The notes under the pieces were generated by a model. That model was not told the origin of the DNA. It ran no database searches and saw nothing but the letters and a program-made list of their open reading frames with translations. 64,000 bases of DNA, from the NCBI RefSeq assembly GCF_026283925.1, contig NZ_JAPDPF010000011.1, positions 28,901-92,900 on the forward strand, read 5' to 3'. Both the position numbers and the translations under genes were made by a program. Origin of the DNA: Dyella halodurans (GTDB lineage Bacteria > Pseudomonadota > Gammaproteobacteria > Xanthomonadales > Rhodanobacteraceae). Positions 35,520 through 44,084 of the stretch are shown here, piece after piece; position 1 is the stretch's first letter, and each line of letters opens with the position of its first letter.

Positions 35520-35752
35520 AGTTCCGCTCCGCTCGAATCACGGGGCCGTGCATAGGCCTCCAGGCGGTCACGCGCATCCTGGCCAATAGCGACACCCTCC
35601 GCGTGATCCAGTCGAAATGCGAAGCGATGGAACCCGGCAGCTGGCCCTTGGATAGGGAGGTCACCGAGGGCATGTTCGCCGCGCTCTACTTCCTCAGCGA
35701 ACAGGCGGAACTCACCTGCAAGTTGTCGCTGGAAGAGCTGGGCTACGAATAG
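35520..35752 (+). pseudogene. 5'-truncated small protein remnant
   Basis: The plus-strand frame ending at 35752 has a protein-like C-terminus (SDTLRVIQSKCEAM...FAALYFLSEQAEL...LEELGYE). The only upstream start codons lie within the opposing FnIII-like fragment. It looks like the 3' part of a small helical protein joined to unrelated DNA. No family is recognised. The surrounding 35262-35841 holds no intact gene. Confidence 0.35.
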
Positions 35753-35841
35753 GGCGGGATGTTCGCAAGGGGACGTCTGGTACGGCTTCAAATGCAGCCC
35801 GCACGTTGGACCATCGAATGCATTGCCGTACCAGCCAGCCT

Positions 35842-37581
35842 TCAGCCCCCTTGATCGCCTTCCATCACCTGGGGCCACACCGTTGGCGCAGACGGATCCA
35901 GTTTCTCATCCAGGCGTGCCCGATTGCGTCCCGCGAGCTTGGCTCGATACATCGCGTGGTCGGCGCGCTCGACCAGCGACTCCACGGAGTCGTTAGCTGC
36001 GCGCATGGCGATGCCGATGCTTGCGCTGAGTACGAGTCCATCGGTGGTTACCGGAATATCCAGACGATGCACGCGGCGACATAGACGGGTGGCGACTTGC
36101 ATCGCCTGGCCTTGCTCGATGCCATAGAGCATGGCGACAAATTCCTCGCCGCCGTAGCGGCCGAGCAGGTCGTGAGGGCGTAGTTCATGGCGCAATGCAT
36201 CGGCGACCGCGATCAACGCGCGATCACCGGCGGCATGGCCCTGACGATCATTGAGCAGCTTGAAGTGGTCGAGGTCGAGGAACAGCAGGGCCACCGGTTG
36301 CTCGGCCCCGCTCGCCATGACCTTGCATACGGCCTCGGTCCAGGCGCGGCGATTCAGCACATTGGTCAGCGCATCGTTGTCGGCCAGCTCCTGCACCAGC
36401 TCATGGTCGTGACGCATGATCAGCGCGCGATCGGCCAGGCCCAGCGACAGCACGATGGCCTCGAAGGCACCCGCGGCCAGGGCGGCGTCGCTAAGCCACA
36501 TGACGTCCGCCAGCATGCCGTTCACCTGGCTGCTCGACAGTGCAGTCAGGGCCAGCAATGGTGTCCAACCCACCAGGAAGAACCACGCTGGCCGGGCGCC
36601 GCGCACGGCGGCGACGATCGCGGCCAGCAGCAGTAACAGCGTGCCGATCATCAGCAGCGGGTCGATCAGGACCTGCGCGGTCTGTTGCAGCAGCGGGATC
36701 TGGCAACTGCGCAGCAACACCACCAGGGGCATGCCGACCGCCAGCACCAGGGTCGGGGTATGCAGCAAGGGCGCGTAGCGCGGCAGCTCGCAAAAGCGCG
36801 CCATGAACATCGCGGCAAACGCCAACGACAAGGCCACCGCGGATGAACCCAGCAGCGGTGCGTTGCCGGCCAGCCAGGTCAGTCCGAGCGGGTGATAAAG
36901 GTAGCCGGTGTGGATGCCCTGGATGAGGGCGTAGCAAAGGATGTAGCCGGCATACCAGCCGTAGGTGGAGTCGCGCAGCATGATGGCCAGACACAGCGCC
37001 ATCAGCGCCATCGCCAGCATCACCGCAAAGCAGGCACTGGCGAAGACCAGCCATTGGGCGTCGCGCTCGAGATACTCGTTCCAGGTCTGCAACTGAAAGC
37101 TCACCGGAAAGTCGCGCGCCGACGCGGGTTCAAACTTCAGCAGAATGGGCTCGGAGGCCGGCGTGTCTTCGGTGAGGCGATAAGCCAACCGCCCGTTGCC
37201 GTGCGCGATGGCGGTGAAATCGTCCAGTGAAAGGGTGAGCGGCGCGGCGTGTGCGGTGTACATAGTGACCGGAGTCAGCGGCGGCGGATAAATCGACAGC
37301 ACCCGCTCCTCGCTGACGAGTGGCGGTTGCGGCTGCAGCACCACCCAGGTGCCTAGCCCCTGCTGCGAGAAGCGCTGCAGCCTGCGCGGATCGAAACCAA
37401 CGAGGCCGCCGTGACGGTAATCCTCGAGGACACTCGCCGGTGTATCGCCAGCACGAACTTCCCGCGACAAGCCGGACAGCGGAATGCCTGCATGGGCTGC
37501 CGCCACAAGCAGACAGGTGGCGAGGATGCACAGCATCCGCCAACGGTGACGCCTCGCTTGTGGCACGACCTGACTGCCCAT
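35842..37581 (-). CDS. Diguanylate cyclase with 7TM sensor (second copy type)
   Basis: A 579-residue protein with the same plan as the one at 16.1-17.8 kb: signal peptide (MLCILATCLLVAAAHAG), periplasmic domain to about 190, seven hydrophobic segments (about 195-395), and a C-terminal GGDEF domain. The active motif GGEEF is at 477-481, with the RxxD feedback site (RPHD) five residues upstream. The two proteins share the overall layout but clearly diverge in the sensor part. The ATG at 37581 has an agggga ribosome binding site. Upstream, 37582-37905 contains a 9-bp hairpin but no gene. Confidence 0.88.
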   Translation of the reverse strand: MGSQVVPQARRHRWRMLCILATCLLVAAAHAGIPLSGLSREVRAGDTPASVLEDYRHGGLVGFDPRRLQRFSQQGLGTWVVLQPQPPLVSEERVLSIYPPPLTPVTMYTAHAAPLTLSLDDFTAIAHGNGRLAYRLTEDTPASEPILLKFEPASARDFPVSFQLQTWNEYLERDAQWLVFASACFAVMLAMALMALCLAIMLRDSTYGWYAGYILCYALIQGIHTGYLYHPLGLTWLAGNAPLLGSSAVALSLAFAAMFMARFCELPRYAPLLHTPTLVLAVGMPLVVLLRSCQIPLLQQTAQVLIDPLLMIGTLLLLLAAIVAAVRGARPAWFFLVGWTPLLALTALSSSQVNGMLADVMWLSDAALAAGAFEAIVLSLGLADRALIMRHDHELVQELADNDALTNVLNRRAWTEAVCKVMASGAEQPVALLFLDLDHFKLLNDRQGHAAGDRALIAVADALRHELRPHDLLGRYGGEEFVAMLYGIEQGQAMQVATRLCRRVHRLDIPVTTDGLVLSASIGIAMRAANDSVESLVERADHAMYRAKLAGRNRARLDEKLDPSAPTVWPQVMEGDQGG

Positions 37582-37666
37582 CTGCCGTTCCCCTGTAACC
37601 GGCAAACTTGCCCACTCAATTCGCTGCGTACTGCGCTGGCTCTCCGGTTGCCCCTGGTTGGATCTC

Positions 37667-37691
37667 CCCGTGCGCACCGGAAGCGCACGGG
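37667..37691. repeat. Hairpin upstream of diguanylate cyclase
   Basis: CCCGTGCGC pairs perfectly with 37683-37691 around a 7-base loop. It lies about 90 bp upstream of the cyclase start on the minus strand, and a second smaller stem (GGTCGC/GCGACC, 37715-37739) follows. It could be part of a long 5' leader. It does not match the known cyclic di-GMP riboswitch cores. Confidence 0.4.
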
Positions 37692-37905
37692 CTGGCCTTG
37701 CCCTGTTGAAGCCCGGTCGCGCCAACCTGCGCGGCGACCCGTCCTGGCTGAGCTACGTCGTAAGCTGTGGATGGCTGGGGAAGAGCATGCCACAAGACGC
37801 GCGTCACGGCAGGTAGGGGCGATCACGAAGGGTTAACTGCCTGCGCTGGCATGCTTGGCGTTCCCGCTATCCCATGGCGCCCCCCATCCGAAGGAGTAGA
37901 AGGGC

Positions 37906-38463
37906 ATGAGCAAGATCCGCGTGGCCGTGCTGGTCGGCAGTCTCCGCCAGGGCTCGTTCAACCGCCATCTGGCCTTGGCCGTGGGGCGGTTGGCGCCGCC
38001 CGAATTCACGTTCGAGCACATCCGTATCGACCACCTGCCGCTGTACAACCAGGACTTCGACGGGGCCTACCCCGATGCATGCAAACGCCTGAAGCAGGAG
38101 GTGGAGGCCGCCGATGCCTTGCTGTTCGTAACCCCCGAATACAACCGCTCGATACCCGGGGTGCTGAAGAACGCGATCGACATTGCCTCGCGCCCGTGGG
38201 GCACCAATTCCTTCGCCGGCAAGCCCGCGGGCGTCATCGGCATCTCCGTAGGCGCCACGGGCACGGCGCTGGCCCAGCAGCATTTGCGCGGCGTGCTGGC
38301 CTACCTGGATGTGCCGACCCTGGGGCAGCCGGAGGTCTTCATCCACAACAAGGAGGGTTTGATGGATGCCGACGGCAAGATCACCAGCGAGGGCACGCAC
38401 AGGTTCCTGCAGGGGTTTGTGGATCGCTACGTGGAGTGGGTGAGGTTGATCACCAGGAAGTGA
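37906..38463 (+). CDS. NAD(P)H-dependent FMN reductase
   Basis: A 185-residue flavodoxin-fold reductase of the NADPH-dependent FMN reductase family (ChrR/azoreductase-like). The FMN phosphate loop is GSLRQGSFNR (residues 11-20), and the flavin ring loop is TPEYNRSIPGVLKNAID. It reduces quinones, azo dyes or chromate in characterised relatives; the physiological substrate here is unknown. A gaagga ribosome binding site precedes the ATG. Confidence 0.92.
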   Translation: MSKIRVAVLVGSLRQGSFNRHLALAVGRLAPPEFTFEHIRIDHLPLYNQDFDGAYPDACKRLKQEVEAADALLFVTPEYNRSIPGVLKNAIDIASRPWGTNSFAGKPAGVIGISVGATGTALAQQHLRGVLAYLDVPTLGQPEVFIHNKEGLMDADGKITSEGTHRFLQGFVDRYVEWVRLITRK

Positions 38464-38514
38464 GCGGGTCCACCTTCCTCCGCGGTGAGGGGCTTCGGCT
38501 CAGTTCGTTACACC

Positions 38515-38542
38515 CGTCATCCCGGCATTTGCTGGGATGACG
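38515..38542. repeat. REP-like hairpin between convergent genes
   Basis: CGTCATCCC pairs with GGGATGACG around ggcatttgct. It lies between the FMN reductase and ppk1 ends. The GTCATCCC core recurs near 59006 and, as GTCATTCCC, at 60237 and 60317, suggesting a dispersed REP family. It may also end both transcripts. Confidence 0.6.
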
Positions 38543-38580
38543 ATGGGGCCCGGTCGCTGCGGATGCGCCGCTGATCAAGC

Positions 38581-40767
38581 CTACGACTCGTTCGATGCGC
38601 CCGAGCCACACAGTTTCTCCAACAACTGCACCTGCACATTGCGCTTGACCTGGTTCGTGCCAGGCCGCTCCCGCGTATAGCGCCCGTCGGATTGCAGCAG
38701 CCACGCACTGGCATTGTCGGACAGGTACAGCTCCAGCTCCTTCTTCAGGCGAGCCTGCAGTTTCTTGCCTTCGATCGGGAAACCGGTCTCGACGCGGCGG
38801 TCGAGGTTGCGTTCCATCAGGTCGGCACTGGCCAGGTAGAACTGATCCTCGCCGTTGTTGGCAAACCAGTACACGCGGCTGTGCTCGAGGAAGCGGCCGA
38901 CAATCGAGCGCACGCGAATATTGTGCGACACGCCCGGCACGCCAGGACGCAGGCAGCACATGCCACGGACGATCAGGTCGATCTTCACGCCGGCGATGCT
39001 TGCCTTGTACAGCGCGCGGATCATCTTGGCGTCGGTGATGGCGTTGATCTTGAAGACGATGCGGGCTTCGCGGCCGGCGGCAGCGTGGGCCGTTTCGCGG
39101 GCGATCAGGTCGAGCAAGGTCTTCTTCAAGGTAAACGGTGCATGCAGCAGCTTTTTCATCTGCAGCAGCTTGCCCATGCCGGTGAGCTGGCTGAACAGCT
39201 TGTGCACGTCTTCGCAAAGCGCCTGGTCCGAGGTGAGCAGGCTGTAGTCGGTATACAGGCGCGCATTGCCGGTGTGGTAGTTGCCGGTGCCCAGATGCGC
39301 GTAGCGCACCAGTTCAGCGCCTTCGCGGCGCTGTATGAGCATGAGCTTGGCGTGCGTCTTCACGCCGACCACGCCGTAGATCACCATCGCGCCGGCCTGC
39401 TGCAGGCGCGAGGCCAGCGTCAGGTTGGATTCTTCGTCGAAGCGCGCGCGCAGCTCGATCACCACGGTGACTTCCTTGCCCGCGCGCGCCGCATCCACCA
39501 GCGCGTCGACGATCTCGGAATTGGCGCCGCTGCGATACAGCGTCTGCTTGATGGCGAGCACGGCCGGGTCCTTCGCGGCCTGATGCAGCAGATCCACCAC
39601 CGGCGCGAACGACTCGTACGGATGCAGCAGCAGGACATCCTGGCGGCCGATGACCTGGAACAAGTCTTCGGCCTTCTTCAGCGCCTTCGGAATCGATGGC
39701 GTGAATTTCGGATACTCCAGCTCCGGGCGCTTGGTCTTGCTGGCGAGCCCGAACAGGCGCGCCAGGTTGACCGGGCCGTTCACCTCGTACATCTCGGCAG
39801 CCACCAGGCCGTACTGGCGCAGCAGGTAGTCGGTCAGTTCGGGCGGGCAGTTGTCCGCCACCTCCAGGCGCACGGCGTCGCCGAAGCGGCGTGAATACAG
39901 TTCGCCACGCAGCGCACGTGCCAGATCCTCGACATCTTCCGGATCGATGGTGAGGTCGGCGTTGCGGGTCAGGCGGAACTGATAGCAACCATGCACGGAC
40001 ATGCCCGGAAACAGTTCTTCCGCATGCGCATGGATGATCGAGGACAGCAGTATGTAGTTCTCGCCGCCTTCGCTGACGTCCTCGGGCAGGCGGATGAGGC
40101 GCGGCAGCACGCGTGGCGCCGGCACGATAGCCAGGCCCGAATCGCGGCCGAACGCATCGGTGCCTTCCAGCTGCACGATGAAGTTGAGGCTCTTGTTGAC
40201 CAGCAGCGGAAACGGATGGGTGGGATCCAGCCCGATCGGCGTCACCAGCGGTGCCACTTCGTGGCGGAAATAGCGCCGCACCCACATCTTCTGCTTGTGC
40301 GACCACTCGTTGCGCCGAACGATGCGGATACCGTGGCGCGCCAGCTCGGGCAGGATGCGGTCGTTGAGGATCGCGTACTGCCGCTCGATCTGCTTGTGGG
40401 TGATCTCGCTGATCTCGGCCAGGGCGCGCCGGGGCGCGATGCCATCGAGGCCGACGATTTCATGATCGAACGCGATCTGGCTCTTCAGGCCCGCCACGCG
40501 GATCTCGAAGAACTCGTCCATGTTGCTGGAGAAGATCAGCAGGAACTTCAGCCGTTCCAGGATCGGCTTGCTCTCGTCCAGCGCCTGCTCCAGCACGCGG
40601 ATGTTGAACTGCAACTGCGACAGTTCGCGGTTGATATAGAGGCTGGCGTCGTTCAGGTCCGGGGCGCTGGCCGGCGTCGTTGAACCGGTGTCGGGCGCGA
40701 TGGCTCGCACTATCTCGGTAGCTTCGGTGTCGCGGACGGGGGTGGGGCGGACGACATCGGTACTCAT
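38581..40767 (-). CDS. ppk1: Polyphosphate kinase 1
   Basis: A 728-residue PPK1 that reversibly polymerises the gamma-phosphate of ATP into polyphosphate at the inner membrane. The catalytic histidines are visible: His472 in GVKTHAKLML (equivalent to E. coli His435) and His491 in RYAHLGTGN. Other family blocks are SNMDEFFEIRVAGL, TPIGLDPTHPFP, HPYESFAPV, IELRARFDEESN and RLYTDYSLLTSD. The N-terminus is about 35 residues longer than in E. coli. The ATG at 40767 is chosen over a TTG five codons upstream. No ppx gene is adjacent. Confidence 0.96.
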   Translation of the reverse strand: MSTDVVRPTPVRDTEATEIVRAIAPDTGSTTPASAPDLNDASLYINRELSQLQFNIRVLEQALDESKPILERLKFLLIFSSNMDEFFEIRVAGLKSQIAFDHEIVGLDGIAPRRALAEISEITHKQIERQYAILNDRILPELARHGIRIVRRNEWSHKQKMWVRRYFRHEVAPLVTPIGLDPTHPFPLLVNKSLNFIVQLEGTDAFGRDSGLAIVPAPRVLPRLIRLPEDVSEGGENYILLSSIIHAHAEELFPGMSVHGCYQFRLTRNADLTIDPEDVEDLARALRGELYSRRFGDAVRLEVADNCPPELTDYLLRQYGLVAAEMYEVNGPVNLARLFGLASKTKRPELEYPKFTPSIPKALKKAEDLFQVIGRQDVLLLHPYESFAPVVDLLHQAAKDPAVLAIKQTLYRSGANSEIVDALVDAARAGKEVTVVIELRARFDEESNLTLASRLQQAGAMVIYGVVGVKTHAKLMLIQRREGAELVRYAHLGTGNYHTGNARLYTDYSLLTSDQALCEDVHKLFSQLTGMGKLLQMKKLLHAPFTLKKTLLDLIARETAHAAAGREARIVFKINAITDAKMIRALYKASIAGVKIDLIVRGMCCLRPGVPGVSHNIRVRSIVGRFLEHSRVYWFANNGEDQFYLASADLMERNLDRRVETGFPIEGKKLQARLKKELELYLSDNASAWLLQSDGRYTRERPGTNQVKRNVQVQLLEKLCGSGASNES

Positions 40768-40955
40768 CGATTCACCGTTCAATAGGCGGGGCGCGCAGCT
40801 GCCGCGCTATCCGCAAGAGGCCATAGTACGGCGCCGATGACGCCGGGGCCATGGCAGCGCAAGGTGCATGCGACGCTGTCGCGTAGCGTACAGATTGCGC
40901 ATGGCGTTTGACGTGAACATGACAATGGCCATGTCATGGCGTCGTGATGCGATGG

Positions 40956-41296
40956 CTAGGGATGCTCTGATTAACTCTGCGTAGGCGTCACCGGTCCTGT
41001 CTGTTCGCATACCGCAGGGGCGCCAGCGCACGCGGGGAGAGGACATGGATGTCCTCGGCTTTGAGGAGCGAGGAAGGCAGACTGGCCGTCTGTCGAGCCG
41101 ACGCACCGAAGGGATGCGGACAGACAGGACCGGCCCCAACGTGTTGAGTTCAATGTGATGGGGTGATGTCCAGAAGGCCCGCAGGCGGTGCCGCGCGGCT
41201 TGGCAAGACGGCCAGTCTTCCCGGCGCCACGCAACACCGCCTACGGGCCTTCTGGACATCATGACGCCTGCGCAGAGTTAATCAGAGCATCCCTAG
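40956..41296. mobile_element. MITE-like element with 30-bp terminal inverted repeats and CTAG duplication
   Basis: The sequence between 40960 and 41292 (333 bp) begins GGATGCTCTGATTAA and ends with its inverse. The two 30-bp termini differ at one position. On both sides stands CTAG (40956-40959 and 41293-41296), the YTAR-type 4-bp target duplication of IS5-family elements. Inside are two further inverted repeat pairs (40991-41010 with 41114-41133; 41165-41190 with 41235-41260) and a short hairpin at 41039-41056. No transposase frame is present. It abuts the AraC gene, whose TAG stop lies in the right-hand CTAG. The remaining spacer 40768-40955 shows no gene. Confidence 0.75.
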
Positions 41297-42171
41297 GCAG
41301 CGGGCGTGGCGAGGTAGCGACTCGGCGCAGCGCCCAGCACGCGCCGGAACGCGGCAGTAAACGCGCTGGGATTGCCATAGCCGAGATCCACGGCCACATG
41401 GGTGATGGACTCGCCATTGCCCAGCCGGGTCAGGGCGGCCAGCAGGCAGGCCTGCTGGCGCCACGCCGTGAAACTCATGCCCGTCTCTTCGCGGAACGTG
41501 CGCGTGAAGTGGCGACGGCTCATGCCGGCGCGCCGGGCCATATCGTCGATCTTCACTTCGAGCGAGGGTTGCTCGAGCAGTTCGCGGCATAGTGCGGCCA
41601 GCCGCTTTTCGTGCGGCAGCGGGGCGCTGAGCGGCAGCACCGGCATGCGGCGAATCTCGTCGAGCAGCAAGGCCATCACTCGGCCGTCGCGGCCGTCGAG
41701 ATCGTATTCCACCGGAAGATCCACCGCCTCGTGCAGCAACTGGTGCAGCAAGGGCGACACCGATATCACCTGGCAGTGTGCCGGCAGTCCGGCCGCCTCA
41801 GCCGCCGCGGGTGTCACATAGGCGCTGCGGGTCGATACCGGACCACCCATATGGACTTCGTGCGCGATCCCGGGAGGGATCCATAGCGCCCGGCGCGGCG
41901 GCACCACCCAGCTGCCTTCGCTGGTTATCGTCGTCAGCACGCCGGTCGAGGCATACAGCAACTGGCCCCGGCGATGGGAATGGGCGGGCAGCACGTAATG
42001 CGGCGGATAGTCGTTGCCGGTGGCAACGACATCGCGTGGGGTGTTCTCGTAGGCGTCGGCGCGGGTATTGCGCACTGTTTGGCCCAAATTCAACAGATAT
42101 TGACCCGCTGACGTGTGCGGGCCGGCTGAACTCACTTTAAGGTGACGGCCCTGGCGGCGCAACTGCGCCAC
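41293..42171 (-). CDS. AraC-family regulator (cupin plus HTH)
   Basis: A 292-residue regulator. An N-terminal cupin-like sensing domain (about 50-150, PPHYVLPAHSHRRGQLLY) is followed by a C-terminal AraC double helix-turn-helix (about 190-288, IDDMARRAGMSRRHFTRTFREETGMSF and ITHVAVDLGYGNPSAFTAAFRRVLG). It diverges from a fosmidomycin-resistance MFS gene by about 30-70 bp, similar to the NimR-NimT arrangement of E. coli, so it probably controls that exporter. The GTG at 42171 is the longest start; a GTG at 42135 is possible. The stop codon lies in the CTAG that borders the MITE-like element. Confidence 0.88.
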   Translation of the reverse strand: MAQLRRQGRHLKVSSAGPHTSAGQYLLNLGQTVRNTRADAYENTPRDVVATGNDYPPHYVLPAHSHRRGQLLYASTGVLTTITSEGSWVVPPRRALWIPPGIAHEVHMGGPVSTRSAYVTPAAAEAAGLPAHCQVISVSPLLHQLLHEAVDLPVEYDLDGRDGRVMALLLDEIRRMPVLPLSAPLPHEKRLAALCRELLEQPSLEVKIDDMARRAGMSRRHFTRTFREETGMSFTAWRQQACLLAALTRLGNGESITHVAVDLGYGNPSAFTAAFRRVLGAAPSRYLATPAA

Positions 42172-42202
42172 CCGTCCCCAGCCTGTCCGTCACTGAGATC
42201 CC

Positions 42203-43432
42203 ATGCAGACCCGCGTCGAAGACCTCCCGCTGTCAGCGGCCCCCGCCGTTCGAGCCAAATCGAGCACGAACTTCCGCATCCTCGGGGCGATCAGTTTTTC
42301 GCATCTGCTCAACGACATGATCCAGTCGCTGATCCTGGCGATTTATCCGATCCTCAAGAGCGGCTTCCAGCTCAGCTTTGCCCAGATTGGCCTGATCACG
42401 CTGACCTATCAGCTCACCGCGTCGCTGTTGCAGCCGGCGGTAGGCATGATCACCGACCGCAAGCCGATGCCGTATTCGCTGCCGGTAGGCATGGCTTTCA
42501 CCCTGGGCGGCCTGCTGCTGCTCGCCACCGCGCCGAATTTTGCCGTGCTGTTGATCGCTGCAGCGCTGGTGGGTACGGGCTCGTCGGTGTTCCATCCGGA
42601 GTCGTCGCGCGTGGCGCGCATGGCGTCGGGCGGCCAACACGGCCTGGCGCAGTCGCTGTTCCAGGTCGGTGGCAACACCGGCGCGTCGCTGGGACCGCTG
42701 CTTGCCGCGTGGATCATCGTGCCGCACGGGCGCGGCAGCGTGGCGTGGTTCTCGCTGGCCGCCTTGTTGGCCATGGTGGTGCTGCTGCAGGTAAGCCGCT
42801 GGTATCGCGATCACCCCACGGTGCGCGACAAGGCGAAGGCGCGGCATGCATCACTGGTATCGCTGTCGCGCGCGCAAGTGGGCTGGTCGCTGCTGATCCT
42901 TGGCCTGCTGATTTTTTCCAAGTATTTCTATCTGGCCAGCATCAGCAGCTATTACACGTTCTATCTGATGCACAGGTTCGGCGTGTCGGTGCAGAACGCG
43001 CAAACCCACTTGTTCGTGTTCCTGTTCTCGGTGGCCGCGGGCTCCTTGATCGGCGGTCCGATTGGCGACCGCATCGGCCGCAAATGGGTGATCTGGGTAT
43101 CGATCCTCGGCGTGGCGCCGTTCACCTTGCTGCTGCCGCATGTGGATCTATTCTGGACCGGCGTGCTGACCGTGGTGATCGGCCTGATCCTGTCCTCGGC
43201 GTTCTCGGCCATCCTGGTCTACGCGCAGGACCTGTTTCCCGGTCGCGTAGGCATGATCTCGGGCCTGTTCTTCGGCTTCGCGTTCGGCATGGGTGGTATT
43301 GGTGCCGCCGTGTTGGGGCAGGTCGCGGATGCGCGCGGCATCGAGTTTGTGTATGCGCTGTGCGCTTATTTGCCGTTGATCGGCGTGATCACGGTGTTCT
43401 TGCCGAATTTGGAGCGCGCCCGGACCGCCTGA
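42203..43432 (+). CDS. Fosmidomycin resistance (Fsr)-type MFS exporter
   Basis: A 409-residue, 12-segment major facilitator closely resembling Fsr. Characteristic text includes SFSHLLNDMIQSLILAIYPILKS near the start, the loop GMITDRKPMPYSL and the SSVFHPESSRVARMASGGQHGLAQSLFQVGGN block. Fsr exports the drug fosmidomycin; the natural substrate is unknown. It is divergent from the AraC regulator, the presumed controller. The gene ends before a repeat-filled spacer of nearly 0.9 kb. Confidence 0.92.
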   Translation: MQTRVEDLPLSAAPAVRAKSSTNFRILGAISFSHLLNDMIQSLILAIYPILKSGFQLSFAQIGLITLTYQLTASLLQPAVGMITDRKPMPYSLPVGMAFTLGGLLLLATAPNFAVLLIAAALVGTGSSVFHPESSRVARMASGGQHGLAQSLFQVGGNTGASLGPLLAAWIIVPHGRGSVAWFSLAALLAMVVLLQVSRWYRDHPTVRDKAKARHASLVSLSRAQVGWSLLILGLLIFSKYFYLASISSYYTFYLMHRFGVSVQNAQTHLFVFLFSVAAGSLIGGPIGDRIGRKWVIWVSILGVAPFTLLLPHVDLFWTGVLTVVIGLILSSAFSAILVYAQDLFPGRVGMISGLFFGFAFGMGGIGAAVLGQVADARGIEFVYALCAYLPLIGVITVFLPNLERARTA

Positions 43433-43470
43433 TCCGTTGCGCGCTCGCCCGCTTGAGCGCTGAGCTTCCC

Positions 43471-43534
43471 GCTCCTAGCTCCTTCTCCCCTTCGGGGAGA
43501 AGGTTGGGATGAGGGGTGGGTGCTCGCGGTCACG
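43471..43534. repeat. CTTCTCCCC/GGGGAGAAG hairpin repeat, copy 2
   Basis: CCTTCTCCCCTTCGGGGAGAAGG is followed by ttgggatgaggggtgggtgctcgcggtc. It is the same unit as at 34021 with base changes that keep the stem paired. It begins about 50 bp after the MFS stop and may act as its transcript end. Confidence 0.7.
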
Positions 43535-43603
43535 CGTTGATTGAGCGATATCGCCAGCTTGCCGCCTACGCAGCGGGCGTTTCGACTGCCTGCCGGCAGC
43601 CGA

Positions 43604-44016
43604 GTCACTTTTCTTTGCTGGCCCAAAGAAAAGTAACCCAAAGAAATGGCCTCTAGAGCTGGTAGCACTCCGTTGGATAGAAGCGTTGGAAGGTCTAGGC
43701 GAGCAACTAGCTGGCGGCCCACGGCCGCTACACAGCGGCTACACCGCAACGCGCCATAGCGGAGAGGACTTAAGGCAGGTCAGTCCTACGGTCGAAACGC
43801 CCGCTGCACCCCGACTCTCACCAGACCACGACACCACCCACGCTTTAAGCCCTCTGCGCTATGGCGCGTTGCGGAATAGCCGCTGTGTAGCGGCCGTGGG
43901 CCGCCACCGATCCGGCTGGCCACGCCCGTCAGGCTCGCATCCCACGCAATGCTATGAGCTTTCAAGGCCATTTTCTTTGGGTTACTTTTCTTTTGGGCCA
44001 GCAAAAGAAAAGTGAC
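43604..44016. repeat. Nested inverted repeat, about 413 bp
   Basis: The outer arms 43604-43651 and 43966-44016 are near-perfect reverse complements (gtcacttttctttgctggcc... and its inverse, differing by added A or T bases). The inner arms 43712-43761 and 43857-43906 (50 bp each, starting TGGCGGCCCACGGCCGCTAC) differ at about two positions. Short frames inside are not convincing genes. The structure suggests a non-autonomous mobile element or a very large hairpin. No clear target duplication was found. Confidence 0.65.
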
Positions 44017-44084
44017 CCGGACCGCGGCAGCGGTTCGGAACGCCCGCTGCGTAAGCGGCACCCTTGCGGCCACGCTTAGTTGTC

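Noticed and set aside
37582..37905. Cyclic di-GMP riboswitch upstream of the diguanylate cyclase
   Set aside because: Conserved GEMM-type core and tetraloop-receptor sequences are not present; only generic hairpins are seen.
43686..44015. Short open frames inside the nested inverted repeat
   Set aside because: They arise from the inverted-repeat arms on both strands, have no ribosome site and no protein-like pattern.
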